Shown here: one piece after another, positions 7,610 to 14,939 of the stretch
How positions within the stretch are numbered: position 1 is the first letter of the stretch
Layout: each line of letters starts with the position of its first letter
NCBI GenBank assembly: GCA_934167435.1
Contig: CAKPKZ010000020.1
Span: forward strand, 1 to 17,214
Origin: an uncultured Clostridia bacterium
GTDB lineage: Bacteria > Bacillota > Clostridia > TANB77 > CAG-508
Direction: 5' to 3'
Length of the DNA: 17,214 nucleotides
The notes under the pieces: model-generated
The model's database searches: none
The model's input: only the letters and a program-made list of their open reading frames with translations
Told to the model about the DNA's origin: nothing
Made by a program: the position numbers and the translations under genes

Positions 7610-8215
7610 ATGAGTAATAGCAATATTAGAGAACCAATTCAAAAACGTTCTATTGAAAAAAAAGAAAAAATTATAAAGGCGGGTTTCGACCTTATATGTA
7701 AAAAAGGGTATTACAATACCAATACAGCTCAAATAGCAAAAGCTGCTGGAGTATCTACAGGTATTGTTTATAATTATTTTAAAGATAAACACGATATTTT
7801 ATTAGAAGGTATAAAAAAATATTCAAATGACATATTTTACCCTATGTTAAATGTGCCTTATAATAAAATTGATAAACAAAATTTAGATAAATTATTAAAT
7901 AAAATGATAATTCGCTTTATTGAAAATCACAAATTATCACAATCAGCTCACGAAGAAATAATGGCTATGACTCATTCAGATAAAGAAATAGCTAATTTTT
8001 TCCATCAGCATGAATTAGAAATGACCACAACAGTTACTAACCTATTAATTGAAAATGGATTTTCTTCTAGTAATTTAGAAGAAAAAGTTCATATATCTAT
8101 TGGCTTAATAGATAATTTATGCCACGAAATTGTTTACCATAAACATAGTAATATGGATTATGATAAAATGATTGAAATTGTTATAAACACAATAATAGAT
8201 TTACTTTCAAAATAA
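7610..8215 (+). CDS. TetR-family transcriptional regulator
   Basis: This 201-residue protein has a typical TetR N-terminal DNA-binding domain: helix 1 around 18-32, and the helix-turn-helix QIAKAAGVSTGIVYNYFKDK at about 41-60, ending in the usual YNYFKDKHDIL. The remaining 140 residues form the variable ligand-binding and dimerisation helices, with no recognisable ligand signature. GGAGG lies four bases before the ATG. It is divergent from a two-gene ABC exporter and two matching palindromes lie in between. The likely role is therefore repression of the exporter until an exported compound is sensed. Confidence 0.93.
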   Translation: MSNSNIREPIQKRSIEKKEKIIKAGFDLICKKGYYNTNTAQIAKAAGVSTGIVYNYFKDKHDILLEGIKKYSNDIFYPMLNVPYNKIDKQNLDKLLNKMIIRFIENHKLSQSAHEEIMAMTHSDKEIANFFHQHELEMTTTVTNLLIENGFSSSNLEEKVHISIGLIDNLCHEIVYHKHSNMDYDKMIEIVINTIIDLLSK

Positions 8216-8247
8216 AAAAGTTTTAGATTAAATCCTAAAACTTTTTT
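8214..8247. terminator. Bidirectional terminator between tetR and tcdA
   Basis: AAAAAAGTTTTAG (8214-8226) and CTAAAACTTTTTT (8235-8247) form a perfect 13-base stem with an eight-base loop. The T-run ends the tetR transcript, and the complementary A-run serves the convergent nrdD-nrdG-tcdA transcript. It overlaps the tetR stop codon. Confidence 0.9.
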
Positions 8248-8251
8248 ATTT

Positions 8252-8938
8252 TTATTTCTTTATTATATCTTTTATAACTTCTCCCGCAGCAATTAACCCT
8301 GCAACTGACGGAACAAATGATATACTTGCTGGAACCCTACTTCCATCTTCTCTTTTTATTGGTTGTTCTTTAGAATAAACTACTTTTAATTTGTTTATAT
8401 TTCTATTTTTTAACTCTTTTCTCATAACTTTAGCTAGTGGACATGTATTTGTTTTGTATATATCAGTCACCTCAAACTTAGTTGGATCTAGTTTGTTTCC
8501 AGCTCCCATACAAGATATTATTGGTATTTGTAGTCGGTTTGCTCTAACTACTAATTCTATTTTTGCAGTTACAGTATCTATAGCATCAACAACATAATCT
8601 ATTGTATTATCTAAAATTCCTTCGCTTTCTGGCATAAAAAATTCTTGATAAGTTTGAATTTTTGCATCTGGATTTATTTCTAGCATTCTTTGCTTAGCAA
8701 CTTCAACTTTAGGTTGTCCTATTGTTTTGTTTGTTGCTATTATTTGTCTATTTATATTTGTTACATCTACTACATCTTTATCTACTAATATAAAATTAGA
8801 AACTCCTGCTCTTATTAATGCTTCAACTACAAAAGATCCTACACCACCAATTCCAAAAATTGCGACTTTTGCTTTTTGTAATTTTTCTATTCCTTCTTTT
8901 CCAATTAATAATTCAGTTCTTGAAAACATATTTTGCAT
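8252..8938 (-). CDS. tcdA: tRNA threonylcarbamoyladenosine dehydratase (TcdA)
   Basis: This E1-like (ThiF-fold) enzyme of 228 residues matches the TcdA/CsdL group, which uses ATP to cyclise t6A at position 37 of ANN-reading tRNAs to ct6A. Visible are the nucleotide-binding GIGGVGS (29-35), the acidic strand end ILVDKD (50-55), NINRQ (61-65), GQPKVE (74-79) with its conserved lysine, DAIDT (118-122), and the conserved CMGAGNKLDP and TNTCPLAKVMRKEL stretches of this subgroup. It lacks the ubiquitin-like-protein partners expected for thiamine or molybdopterin synthesis. AGGGG precedes the ATG, which is only 13 bases after the nrdG stop, so it is the last gene of the nrdD-nrdG unit. It is slightly shorter than the E. 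coli enzyme. Confidence 0.9.
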   Translation of the reverse strand: MQNMFSRTELLIGKEGIEKLQKAKVAIFGIGGVGSFVVEALIRAGVSNFILVDKDVVDVTNINRQIIATNKTIGQPKVEVAKQRMLEINPDAKIQTYQEFFMPESEGILDNTIDYVVDAIDTVTAKIELVVRANRLQIPIISCMGAGNKLDPTKFEVTDIYKTNTCPLAKVMRKELKNRNINKLKVVYSKEQPIKREDGSRVPASISFVPSVAGLIAAGEVIKDIIKK

Positions 8939-8951
8939 ATCTATCCCCTAT

Positions 8952-9443
8952 TTAACCTATTGTTATTAATTCATTATTTTTTAAGCTGTTTTGAACATCT
9001 ATTACTCTTTGATTTGATGAGCCTCTCCAATCTAAAGATGGGTTATGTAGTTCATCAACATACTGACCATCTACTAAAACATCTAAATATTTAACTACTT
9101 CTTTATCTTTTAAATCTCTGTCAAATTTAAATCCTGACCAAGCCCATAAATTTTTATTAGGAAATTTTTCTTTAAATGCTTTAGCTAATTTAGTTGTTCC
9201 TTCTATGTTTATAGCGTTCATCGGTTCTCCACCTAATATAGATAGTCCTTCTATATTATCATTTTCACATAATTCTAAAACTCTATTTATAGTTTCTTGT
9301 GTAAATTCTTTTCCACCATTGAAATCATGTGTTTCTTTATTAAAACAGTTTTTACAATTAAATGTACACCCTTGCATAAATATTGATACTCTAACTCCTG
9401 GTCCGTCTGAAATATCCATTTTTCTTATTTTATTATATCTCAT
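8952..9443 (-). CDS. nrdG: Anaerobic ribonucleotide reductase activase (NrdG)
   Basis: NrdG is the radical-SAM enzyme that abstracts a hydrogen from the C-terminal glycine of NrdD to create its stable glycyl radical. The 4Fe-4S cluster motif CX3CX2C is C26, C30, C33; the SAM-binding GGEP is at 71-74, and the C-terminal WRGSSNQRVIDV stretch is typical of NrdG. At 163 residues it has family length. GAGGTGA precedes the ATG, and the gap to nrdD is 18 bases. Its expected substrate in this window is the full-length NrdD only, since the second NrdD-like protein lacks the target glycine. Confidence 0.96.
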   Translation of the reverse strand: MRYNKIRKMDISDGPGVRVSIFMQGCTFNCKNCFNKETHDFNGGKEFTQETINRVLELCENDNIEGLSILGGEPMNAINIEGTTKLAKAFKEKFPNKNLWAWSGFKFDRDLKDKEVVKYLDVLVDGQYVDELHNPSLDWRGSSNQRVIDVQNSLKNNELITIG

Positions 9444-9461
9444 TTAATATTTCACCTCTTA

Positions 9462-11621
9462 TTATTCATCATCTTTATTATCAATGTGAAGAACTCTTTC
9501 TTTTATTTCTTGTGTTCTTCCTTTATTCCAAAAATTACTTCCAATATATCCACATGTTCTTCTAGCTACGTTTAGTGTATTATGGTCTCTATTTCCACAA
9601 TTTGGACAATACCATTCTAAATTTTCATCTATTAATATTTCTCCATCAAATCCACATTTTTGGCAATAATCTGATTTTGTATTTAATTCTGCATACATAA
9701 TATTGTCATAAATAAATTTGATTATTTGAATAACTACTTCTAAATTATCTTGTAAATTTGGAGTTTCTACATAAGATATAGCTCCTCCTGGGCTTAGTCT
9801 TTGGAATTCGCTTTCTAATTTTAATTTTGAAAATGCATCTATTTCTTCAAATACTGGAACATGGTATGAATTAGTTATATAGTCTCTATCTGTAATTCCT
9901 TTTATTACTCCAAATCTATCTTTTAAACATTTTGCAAATTTATATGTTGTTGATTCAATTGGGGTACCATATACACTATAGTCAATGTTTTCTTTTTCTT
10001 TCCATTCATTACATTTATCGTTTAATTTTTGCATAACTTCTATTGCAAAGTCTTTTCCTTCTCCATTATCTGTATGACTATGTCCTGTCATATATTTTAC
10101 ACATTCGTAAAGTCCTGCATATCCAAGTGAAATTGTTGAATATCCACCATGTAATAAATCATGTATTTTCTCGCCTTTTCCTAATCTTGCAAATGCTCCA
10201 TGTTGCCATAAAATTGGTGCAACATCGCTTGTTACTTTACTTAGTCTTTCATGTCTTACTTGTAATGCTTTATGGCATAATTCAAGTCTTTCATCATATA
10301 TTTTCCAGAATTTATTTATATTTTTTCCAGATGTTAATGCAACATCAACTAAATTTAATGTTACAACACCTTGGTTAAATCTACCATAATATTTTGGTTT
10401 ATTTGTTTTTGGGTCTACATATGGTGTTAAGAACGAGCGACATCCCATACAAGGATAGCATTGCCCCTCTCCGTTTTTGTCAACTTTAAATTCTTTCATT
10501 TTCTTTTCAGATATATAATCTGGAACCATTCTTTTTGCTGTACATTTTGCAGCAAGTTCTGTTAAATACCAATATTTGCTATTTTTGTGTATATTGTCTT
10601 CTTCTATTACGTATAATAATTTTGGAAATGCAGGTGTAACATATACACCTTTTTCGTTTTTAAATCCTTCTATTCTTTGTTTTAAAAACTCTTCTATAAC
10701 CATTGCTAATTCTTCTTTGTATTCATCTGTTTCACCTAAATACATACATACTGATAAAAATGGAGCTTGTCCGTTTGTATTTGTCATAGAATTAACTTGA
10801 TAGTTAAATGTTTGAACACCATCTGCTACTTCTTTTTTAGTATCTTGTTTAGCATATTCTTCGCATTGTTTTTGTGTTAAACCTCTATTTTTATATTTTT
10901 CATAATATTTATCATAACTACTTTTTACAAATGGAGCTAAATGTGAAAGTGATACCGTTGCTCCACCATATGTTGATGATGTAACTGCCAAAATTATTTG
11001 TGTTGCTATTGTACATGCAGTTATAAATCTATGTGGCTTTTCTATCATAACACCATTCATTATTGTTCCATTTTGTAACATATCTTCTAAGTTTATAAGT
11101 TCGCAATTTGTTAATGCGTTTTGTGCAAAATAATCTGCATCGTGGAAATGTATAATACCTTCGTCATGTGCTTTTACAATGTCTTCTGGTAATAAAAATC
11201 TTCTTGTTATGTCAGTACTTGTAATTCCTGCCAAATAGTCTCTTTGTGTTGTTACTACTGTTGCATTTTTATTAGAGTTTTCATTATTCCAATATTCGCT
11301 TTCTCCTTCAATTAGTTCTTTAATTGATTGGTCTGTTGTATTGGCTTTTCTTATTAATTCTCTTGTATAACGATAAGTTATATATTTTTTTGCTAATTCA
11401 TATTTTTCTAATCCCATTAGCTTTTGTTCTATTATGTCTTGTATATCTTCTACTAAAATTCTATTTTTTCTTAACTCCTCTATGTATTGTATAATTTCAT
11501 TAATTTGTTCTTCAGAAGCTCTAGATTTTTTTGATACTTCTTTATTTGCTTTTTCTATTGCTATTCTTATTTTTTCAGGATTATAAGCTACTATTGTTCC
11601 ATCCCTTTTTATGATTTTCAT
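9462..11621 (-). CDS. nrdD: Anaerobic ribonucleoside-triphosphate reductase (class III, NrdD)
   Basis: This is the complete class III ribonucleotide reductase, which makes deoxynucleotides without oxygen. Layout of its 719 residues: ATP-cone allosteric domain (1 to about 95) beginning MKIIKRDG, then the ten-stranded barrel with C173 in LTNCELIN and the thiyl-radical cysteine C394 in CMGCRSFL (C388 and C391 lie just before). The zinc site is C653/C656 and C672/C675, and the glycyl radical motif RTCGYIG has Gly691. AGGAGG is ten bases before the ATG. It is first in the nrdD-nrdG-tcdA unit. Its promoter region carries a palindrome shared with the divergent nrdD-like gene. The presence of only this class here fits an anaerobe, though other classes could lie elsewhere. 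Confidence 0.97.
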   Translation of the reverse strand: MKIIKRDGTIVAYNPEKIRIAIEKANKEVSKKSRASEEQINEIIQYIEELRKNRILVEDIQDIIEQKLMGLEKYELAKKYITYRYTRELIRKANTTDQSIKELIEGESEYWNNENSNKNATVVTTQRDYLAGITSTDITRRFLLPEDIVKAHDEGIIHFHDADYFAQNALTNCELINLEDMLQNGTIMNGVMIEKPHRFITACTIATQIILAVTSSTYGGATVSLSHLAPFVKSSYDKYYEKYKNRGLTQKQCEEYAKQDTKKEVADGVQTFNYQVNSMTNTNGQAPFLSVCMYLGETDEYKEELAMVIEEFLKQRIEGFKNEKGVYVTPAFPKLLYVIEEDNIHKNSKYWYLTELAAKCTAKRMVPDYISEKKMKEFKVDKNGEGQCYPCMGCRSFLTPYVDPKTNKPKYYGRFNQGVVTLNLVDVALTSGKNINKFWKIYDERLELCHKALQVRHERLSKVTSDVAPILWQHGAFARLGKGEKIHDLLHGGYSTISLGYAGLYECVKYMTGHSHTDNGEGKDFAIEVMQKLNDKCNEWKEKENIDYSVYGTPIESTTYKFAKCLKDRFGVIKGITDRDYITNSYHVPVFEEIDAFSKLKLESEFQRLSPGGAISYVETPNLQDNLEVVIQIIKFIYDNIMYAELNTKSDYCQKCGFDGEILIDENLEWYCPNCGNRDHNTLNVARRTCGYIGSNFWNKGRTQEIKERVLHIDNKDDE

Positions 11622-11654
11622 TTATACATTTCCTCCTTCATTTTTGATGTTTTT

Positions 11655-11683
11655 ATTATATATCATCTTTATTTTTTTACTGT
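11655..11683 (-). promoter_or_regulatory. Promoter of nrdD with atypical -35
   Basis: TATAAT (11660-11655) on the minus strand is preceded 17 bases upstream by ACAGTA (11683-11678), a poor -35 that lies within the 20-base element 11676-11695. A perfect -10 with a weak -35 overlapped by a palindrome is typical of activator-dependent promoters. The gap to the start codon is about 27 bases from the predicted transcript start. Confidence 0.6.
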
Positions 11684-11695
11684 TGCAAAAGCAAC
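11676..11695. promoter_or_regulatory. Operator-like element copy 1 (nrdD side)
   Basis: TTTACTGTTGCAAAAGCAAC contains the palindrome GTTGC-AAAA-GCAAC (11682-11695). Its exact reverse complement occurs at 11846-11865. The palindrome centre lies about 40 bases upstream of the predicted nrdD transcript start. The two-fold symmetry and the position suggest binding of a dimeric regulator overlapping the -35 region. A Crp/Fnr-family activator would fit the five-base arms with four central bases, but the regulator is not known from sequence. Confidence 0.75.
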
Positions 11696-11730
11696 TTTTT
11701 TTGAAAAAAATTTTTTTAAAAAAGTTTTTT
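11696..11730. other. A/T-tract block, probably curved or flexible DNA
   Basis: Seven T, G, seven A, seven T, six A, G and six T follow in succession. Phased A/T tracts of this sort usually bend DNA and melt easily. The block stands immediately upstream of the nrdD operator, where it could assist transcription factor action. It is also able to fold into A-T hairpins, but lacks the GC stem of a terminator. Confidence 0.4.
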
Positions 11731-11750
11731 AGCTTCTCTCTAGGAAAATA

Positions 11751-11778
11751 AATTATATTACATTTTTGTAATATAATT
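11751..11778. repeat. 28-base perfect palindrome in the divergent nrdD region
   Basis: AATTATATTACA (11751-11762) and TGTAATATAATT (11767-11778) are perfect inverted arms around TTTT. Length and perfection exceed what is expected by chance even in AT-rich DNA. It lies roughly midway between the two 20-base operator copies. It may be a regulator site or a hairpin. It does not match the NrdR box that I know. Confidence 0.6.
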
Positions 11779-11799
11779 GTAATATTTTTGTAATATTTA
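11766..11799. repeat. Three direct repeats of TTGTAATAT at 11-base spacing
   Basis: GTAATAT begins at 11768, 11779 and 11790, each time within TTGTAATAT, giving an exact 11-base period, about one helical turn. The first copy is also the right arm of the 28-base palindrome. Tandem half-sites with 11-base spacing are typical of OmpR/PhoB-family response regulators. An OmpR-family regulator is encoded at 14940-15611, but no link between the two is shown. Confidence 0.55.
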
Positions 11800-11845
11800 T
11801 CAAAATTAGTTCCCTTTTAATTTATAATAAACTTTCATTATTTTT

Positions 11846-11865
11846 GTTGCTTTTGCAACAGTAAA
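11846..11865. promoter_or_regulatory. Operator-like element copy 2 (nrdD-like gene side)
   Basis: GTTGCTTTTGCAACAGTAAA is the exact reverse complement of the element at 11676-11695, so each copy faces its own gene in the same orientation. The palindrome part is 11846-11859, centred about 40 bases before the predicted start of transcription of the nrdD-like gene. Confidence 0.75.
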
Positions 11866-11886
11866 TTATTTATATTAATATATAAT
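11858..11886 (+). promoter_or_regulatory. Promoter of the nrdD-like gene
   Basis: ACAGTA (11858-11863), a 17-base spacer and TATAAT (11881-11886) repeat the nrdD promoter exactly in boxes and spacing. The overlap with the 20-base element is also identical, so the two divergent genes should respond to the same signal. Confidence 0.6.
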
Positions 11887-11918
11887 ATACTCATTAATAT
11901 ATGGAAGGAATTATATTT

Positions 11919-13865
11919 ATGAAAATAATAAAAAGAGATGGTAGAGTTGTAGATTATGACAGACAAAAAATTTCAATAGCCATAGAAAAAGCAAATAAAG
12001 AAGTAAAAGAAAAACAAAAAGCATCTAAAGATACTATAAAAAGTATTATTAATTATATAGAAGATTTAAATAAAAAACGAATGCTTGTAGAAGACATTCA
12101 AGACATTATAGAACAACAATTAATGGAACTTGGAAAATATGAATTAGCAAAAAAATATATAGTATACAGATACACTCGTGCATTAGTTAGAAAGCAAAAT
12201 ACAACTGATCAATCAATTTTAGGCATAATAAGAAATGAAAATTCTCAACTTCCACAAACCCAATTAAATAATAATACACTTTTAGCTTCTTCTCAAAGAG
12301 ATTATATAGCAAGCGAGGTTTCTAAGGATTTAACCAAAAGATTGTTACTACCAGAAAAAATAGTAAAAGCAGATGAAAAAGGAATTTTGCATTTTCATGA
12401 TGCAAATTATTTTGTTCAGCCAATTTTTAATTGTTGTATTGTTAATTTAGGTGACATGTTGGACAATGGAACTGTTATAAACCAAAAGCTAATAAAAAGT
12501 CCTCAAACCTTTTTAACTGCCTGCATTGTTACAACACAAATTATAGCAACAATTTCAAGTAATCAATATGGCGGTCAATCTTTATCTTTAAAACACCTAG
12601 GCAAATATTTAAGAAAAAGCTATACTAAATTAAAAAAAGAAGTAGAGGAAAAATATAAAAATAAGCTTTCAGATGATACTATAGAAAATATTATTCAAAA
12701 TAGACTTCAAGAAGAATTAACATTAGGAATTCAAACAATCCAATATCAAATTAATACCTTTATGGCTACAAATGGTCAATCACCTTTTATTACACTTTTT
12801 TTAGAATTAAGTGAAAATGACCAATACCAAAAAGAAAATGCCATGATAATACAAGAAATTTTAAATCAAAGAATTAAAGGAATACAAAATGAAAATGGAA
12901 TATATGTTACTCCTTTGCAACCTAATTTGGTTTATGTCTTAGATGAGCAAAATTGTTTAAAAGGTGGAAAATATGACTACTTAACTAAACTTGCCATAGA
13001 ATGCTCTTTAAAAAGATTATCTCCAAATTATATATCTGCAAAAAAAATGCGCGAAAATTATAAAAACAATGTATTTAGTCCAATGGGTTGCAGAAATTTT
13101 TTATCTCCATGGAAAGATGAAAATGGAAATTATAAATTTGAAGGAAGATTTAATCAAGGAATTGTAAGTATTAATTTACCCCAAATTGCAATTATTGCAG
13201 ATGGAAATGAAAATGATTTTTGGAAATTACTAGATGAAAGATTAGAATTGTGCAAAGAAGCCTTAATGTGTAGACATTATGCATTAGTTGGTACCTCAGC
13301 TAATATAAGCCCTATACATTGGAGACATGGTGCAATAGCTAGATTAAAAGAAAACGAAAAAATAGATAACTTACTATATAATGGATATTCTACAATGTCT
13401 CTTGGATATATTGGCATATACGAAATGACTAAATTATTAAAAGGTATTTCACACACTACTGTTGAAGGACATGACTTTGCAATAAAAGTAATGAATTATT
13501 TAAAACAGACTATAAATAATTGGAAAAAAGAAACTAATATAGACTTTACTTTATATGGTACACCATCTAACAGTTTATGTTATAAATTTGCAAAAATAGA
13601 CAAAGAAAACTTTGGTACAATAAAAGATATAACAGACAAAGGATACTATACTAATTCTTATCATATAGACTATAGAGAAAAAATAGATGTATTTGATAAA
13701 CTCCTATTTGAAAGCGAATTTCAAAACCTTTCTTGTGGTGGTTCATTATCTTTTATTAATATAAATGAAATACCTAATGATATTCCATTTTTTGAAAAAG
13801 TTATTAGATTTATTTATGATAATATTCAATATGTTCAATTTACTAATAATGAAAATAAATTTTAA
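11919..13865 (+). CDS. NrdD-like protein without zinc / glycyl-radical domain
   Basis: A 648-residue paralogue of the neighbouring NrdD, similar throughout: an ATP cone (1 to about 95, MKIIKRDG start), barrel with C172/C173 in FNCCIVNL, and the thiyl-radical cysteine C391 in SPMGCRNFL. It follows NrdD as far as IRFIYDNIQY and then stops, where NrdD has its CX2C-CX2C zinc site and RxCGYxG glycyl radical loop. No such sequence follows in any frame before the terminator, so this is a clean end, not a visible frameshift. An upstream in-frame ATG at 11901 lies before the ribosome binding site GGAAGGAA (11903-11910); ATG 11919 aligns with NrdD and is preferred. Without the glycine it cannot be activated by NrdG by itself. 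It may pair with NrdD, use a separate radical subunit, act as a nucleotide-sensing regulator, or be decaying. Confidence 0.9.
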   Translation: MKIIKRDGRVVDYDRQKISIAIEKANKEVKEKQKASKDTIKSIINYIEDLNKKRMLVEDIQDIIEQQLMELGKYELAKKYIVYRYTRALVRKQNTTDQSILGIIRNENSQLPQTQLNNNTLLASSQRDYIASEVSKDLTKRLLLPEKIVKADEKGILHFHDANYFVQPIFNCCIVNLGDMLDNGTVINQKLIKSPQTFLTACIVTTQIIATISSNQYGGQSLSLKHLGKYLRKSYTKLKKEVEEKYKNKLSDDTIENIIQNRLQEELTLGIQTIQYQINTFMATNGQSPFITLFLELSENDQYQKENAMIIQEILNQRIKGIQNENGIYVTPLQPNLVYVLDEQNCLKGGKYDYLTKLAIECSLKRLSPNYISAKKMRENYKNNVFSPMGCRNFLSPWKDENGNYKFEGRFNQGIVSINLPQIAIIADGNENDFWKLLDERLELCKEALMCRHYALVGTSANISPIHWRHGAIARLKENEKIDNLLYNGYSTMSLGYIGIYEMTKLLKGISHTTVEGHDFAIKVMNYLKQTINNWKKETNIDFTLYGTPSNSLCYKFAKIDKENFGTIKDITDKGYYTNSYHIDYREKIDVFDKLLFESEFQNLSCGGSLSFININEIPNDIPFFEKVIRFIYDNIQYVQFTNNENKF

Positions 13866-13875
13866 TATAAAAAAC

Positions 13876-13915
13876 AAATAAGAATTTGAAATATAAAATT
13901 TTCAAATTCTTATTT
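13876..13915. terminator. Bidirectional terminator between nrdD-like gene and kinase remnant
   Basis: AAATAAGAATTTGAAA (13876-13891) and its exact complement (13900-13915) form a 16-base stem with an eight-base loop. A-runs before and T-runs after allow it to end both convergent transcripts. It overlaps the out-of-frame tail of the kinase pseudogene. Confidence 0.88.
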
Positions 13916-14928
13916 TTATAATTGTACCTTTAGGCTTGTTGTGTATAGCTTTTATTGTACCATTATGCATATTTACAATAGTTTTTGCAATTGCTAATCC
14001 CTATTCCTGTATCTATAAATTCTATTGTTTTTTCTTGCATAGCAGCCATATCTATATAAGGTGCAGCTACCTCTTCTATTAATTTATTTATATTTGTTTC
14101 TTCCTTTTCTATTTTGTTATTATTATCATCTGCTCTAGCTAATTCCATTAGTTCTTTTATTAATTTTGTTAATCTTCTTGTTTCTTTTAATGTTAAATTA
14201 ATCTCTTCTGACTTCTCTATACTTTTCTTATCTGGTTGTGTTAATAGCATTTCTTGCTTAGCTTGTATTATAGTTAAAGGTGTTCTTAATTCATGTGATG
14301 CGTTTTGCACAAATTCTGTTTGTTTTTTATAAGCACTAATAATTGGCTTCATTGCTCTTTTAGATAATATGTAACTAACTACAATAAAAATTATAACCAA
14401 AATTGCTGTTCCAATTATTAATATATTTAATAAATTTTCTAAAGTTCCTTCTTCTCCATCTACATTTGCTAATATTTGAATATATACTTTTTCATTGTTT
14501 TTTGTTGTTTCATAATTAATTGCTCTATAATTATATTTTCCCCCTATCTGAATCTTATATATATTATATAAATTAGAATCTGAAAATTTAATCTCGTTTA
14601 TGTATCTTTCTAAATTTCCAAGCTCATCTTCATTTTGTATTTTTCCGTTTGAATCTCTTTCTATTTTAATTAATCTAGGATTTATATCTCTTTTTTCTTC
14701 TGGCATAGTTGGATTTTTGGCAAAACTGTTATCTGGTCTTATTGGTCTTTTTTCACTGCCAATTTCATAAATTGAATTTTCTAATTGCTTGTCTATATCT
14801 TTATATAAAAAAAATACTACTTGGTTATAAATAACTAAATCAAAAATAAATAGAATAATTGTATATATTATAAAATTTATTAACATATTTTTTATTAATT
14901 GTTTTTTTATTTCCTTTTTTTCATCCAT
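13902..14928 (-). pseudogene. Sensor histidine kinase, ATP-binding domain deleted and frameshifted
   Basis: The open frame (13963-14928, 321 residues) starts as a normal membrane sensor kinase. It has membrane segments at about 12-34 and 166-188 around an outside sensor domain, a linker, and the phospho-acceptor H212 in NASHELRTPL. After KTIEF (residue 304) the protein jumps straight to DTGIGIS (306-312), so the N box and most of the ATP-binding domain are missing; the frame then runs out in NCKNYCKYA. In another frame of the same strand, 13997-13902, the normal kinase end continues as LAIAKTIVNMHNG and ends at TGA. Thus at least one large internal deletion plus a frame change is needed. The remaining protein could sit in the membrane but not bind ATP. 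AAGGAG precedes the ATG, which is 11 bases after the response regulator stop. Confidence 0.85.
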
Positions 14929-14939
14929 TTTATTTCTCC

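Noticed and set aside
11696..11730. A/T tracts as an intrinsic terminator
   Set aside because: There is no GC-containing stem, and the position is upstream of two divergent genes where no transcript needs to end.
11751..11778. NrdR box upstream of nrdD
   Set aside because: NrdR sites are about 16 bases, related to ACAC-ATAT-GTGT, and occur as two tandem copies. Neither the 28-base palindrome nor the GTTGC-N4-GCAAC elements fit that pattern.
13866..13962. Frameshifted glycyl-radical tail of the NrdD-like gene
   Set aside because: The region after the stop holds only the terminator hairpin and the kinase remnant on the other strand. No CX2C or RxCGY sequence appears in any plus-strand frame.
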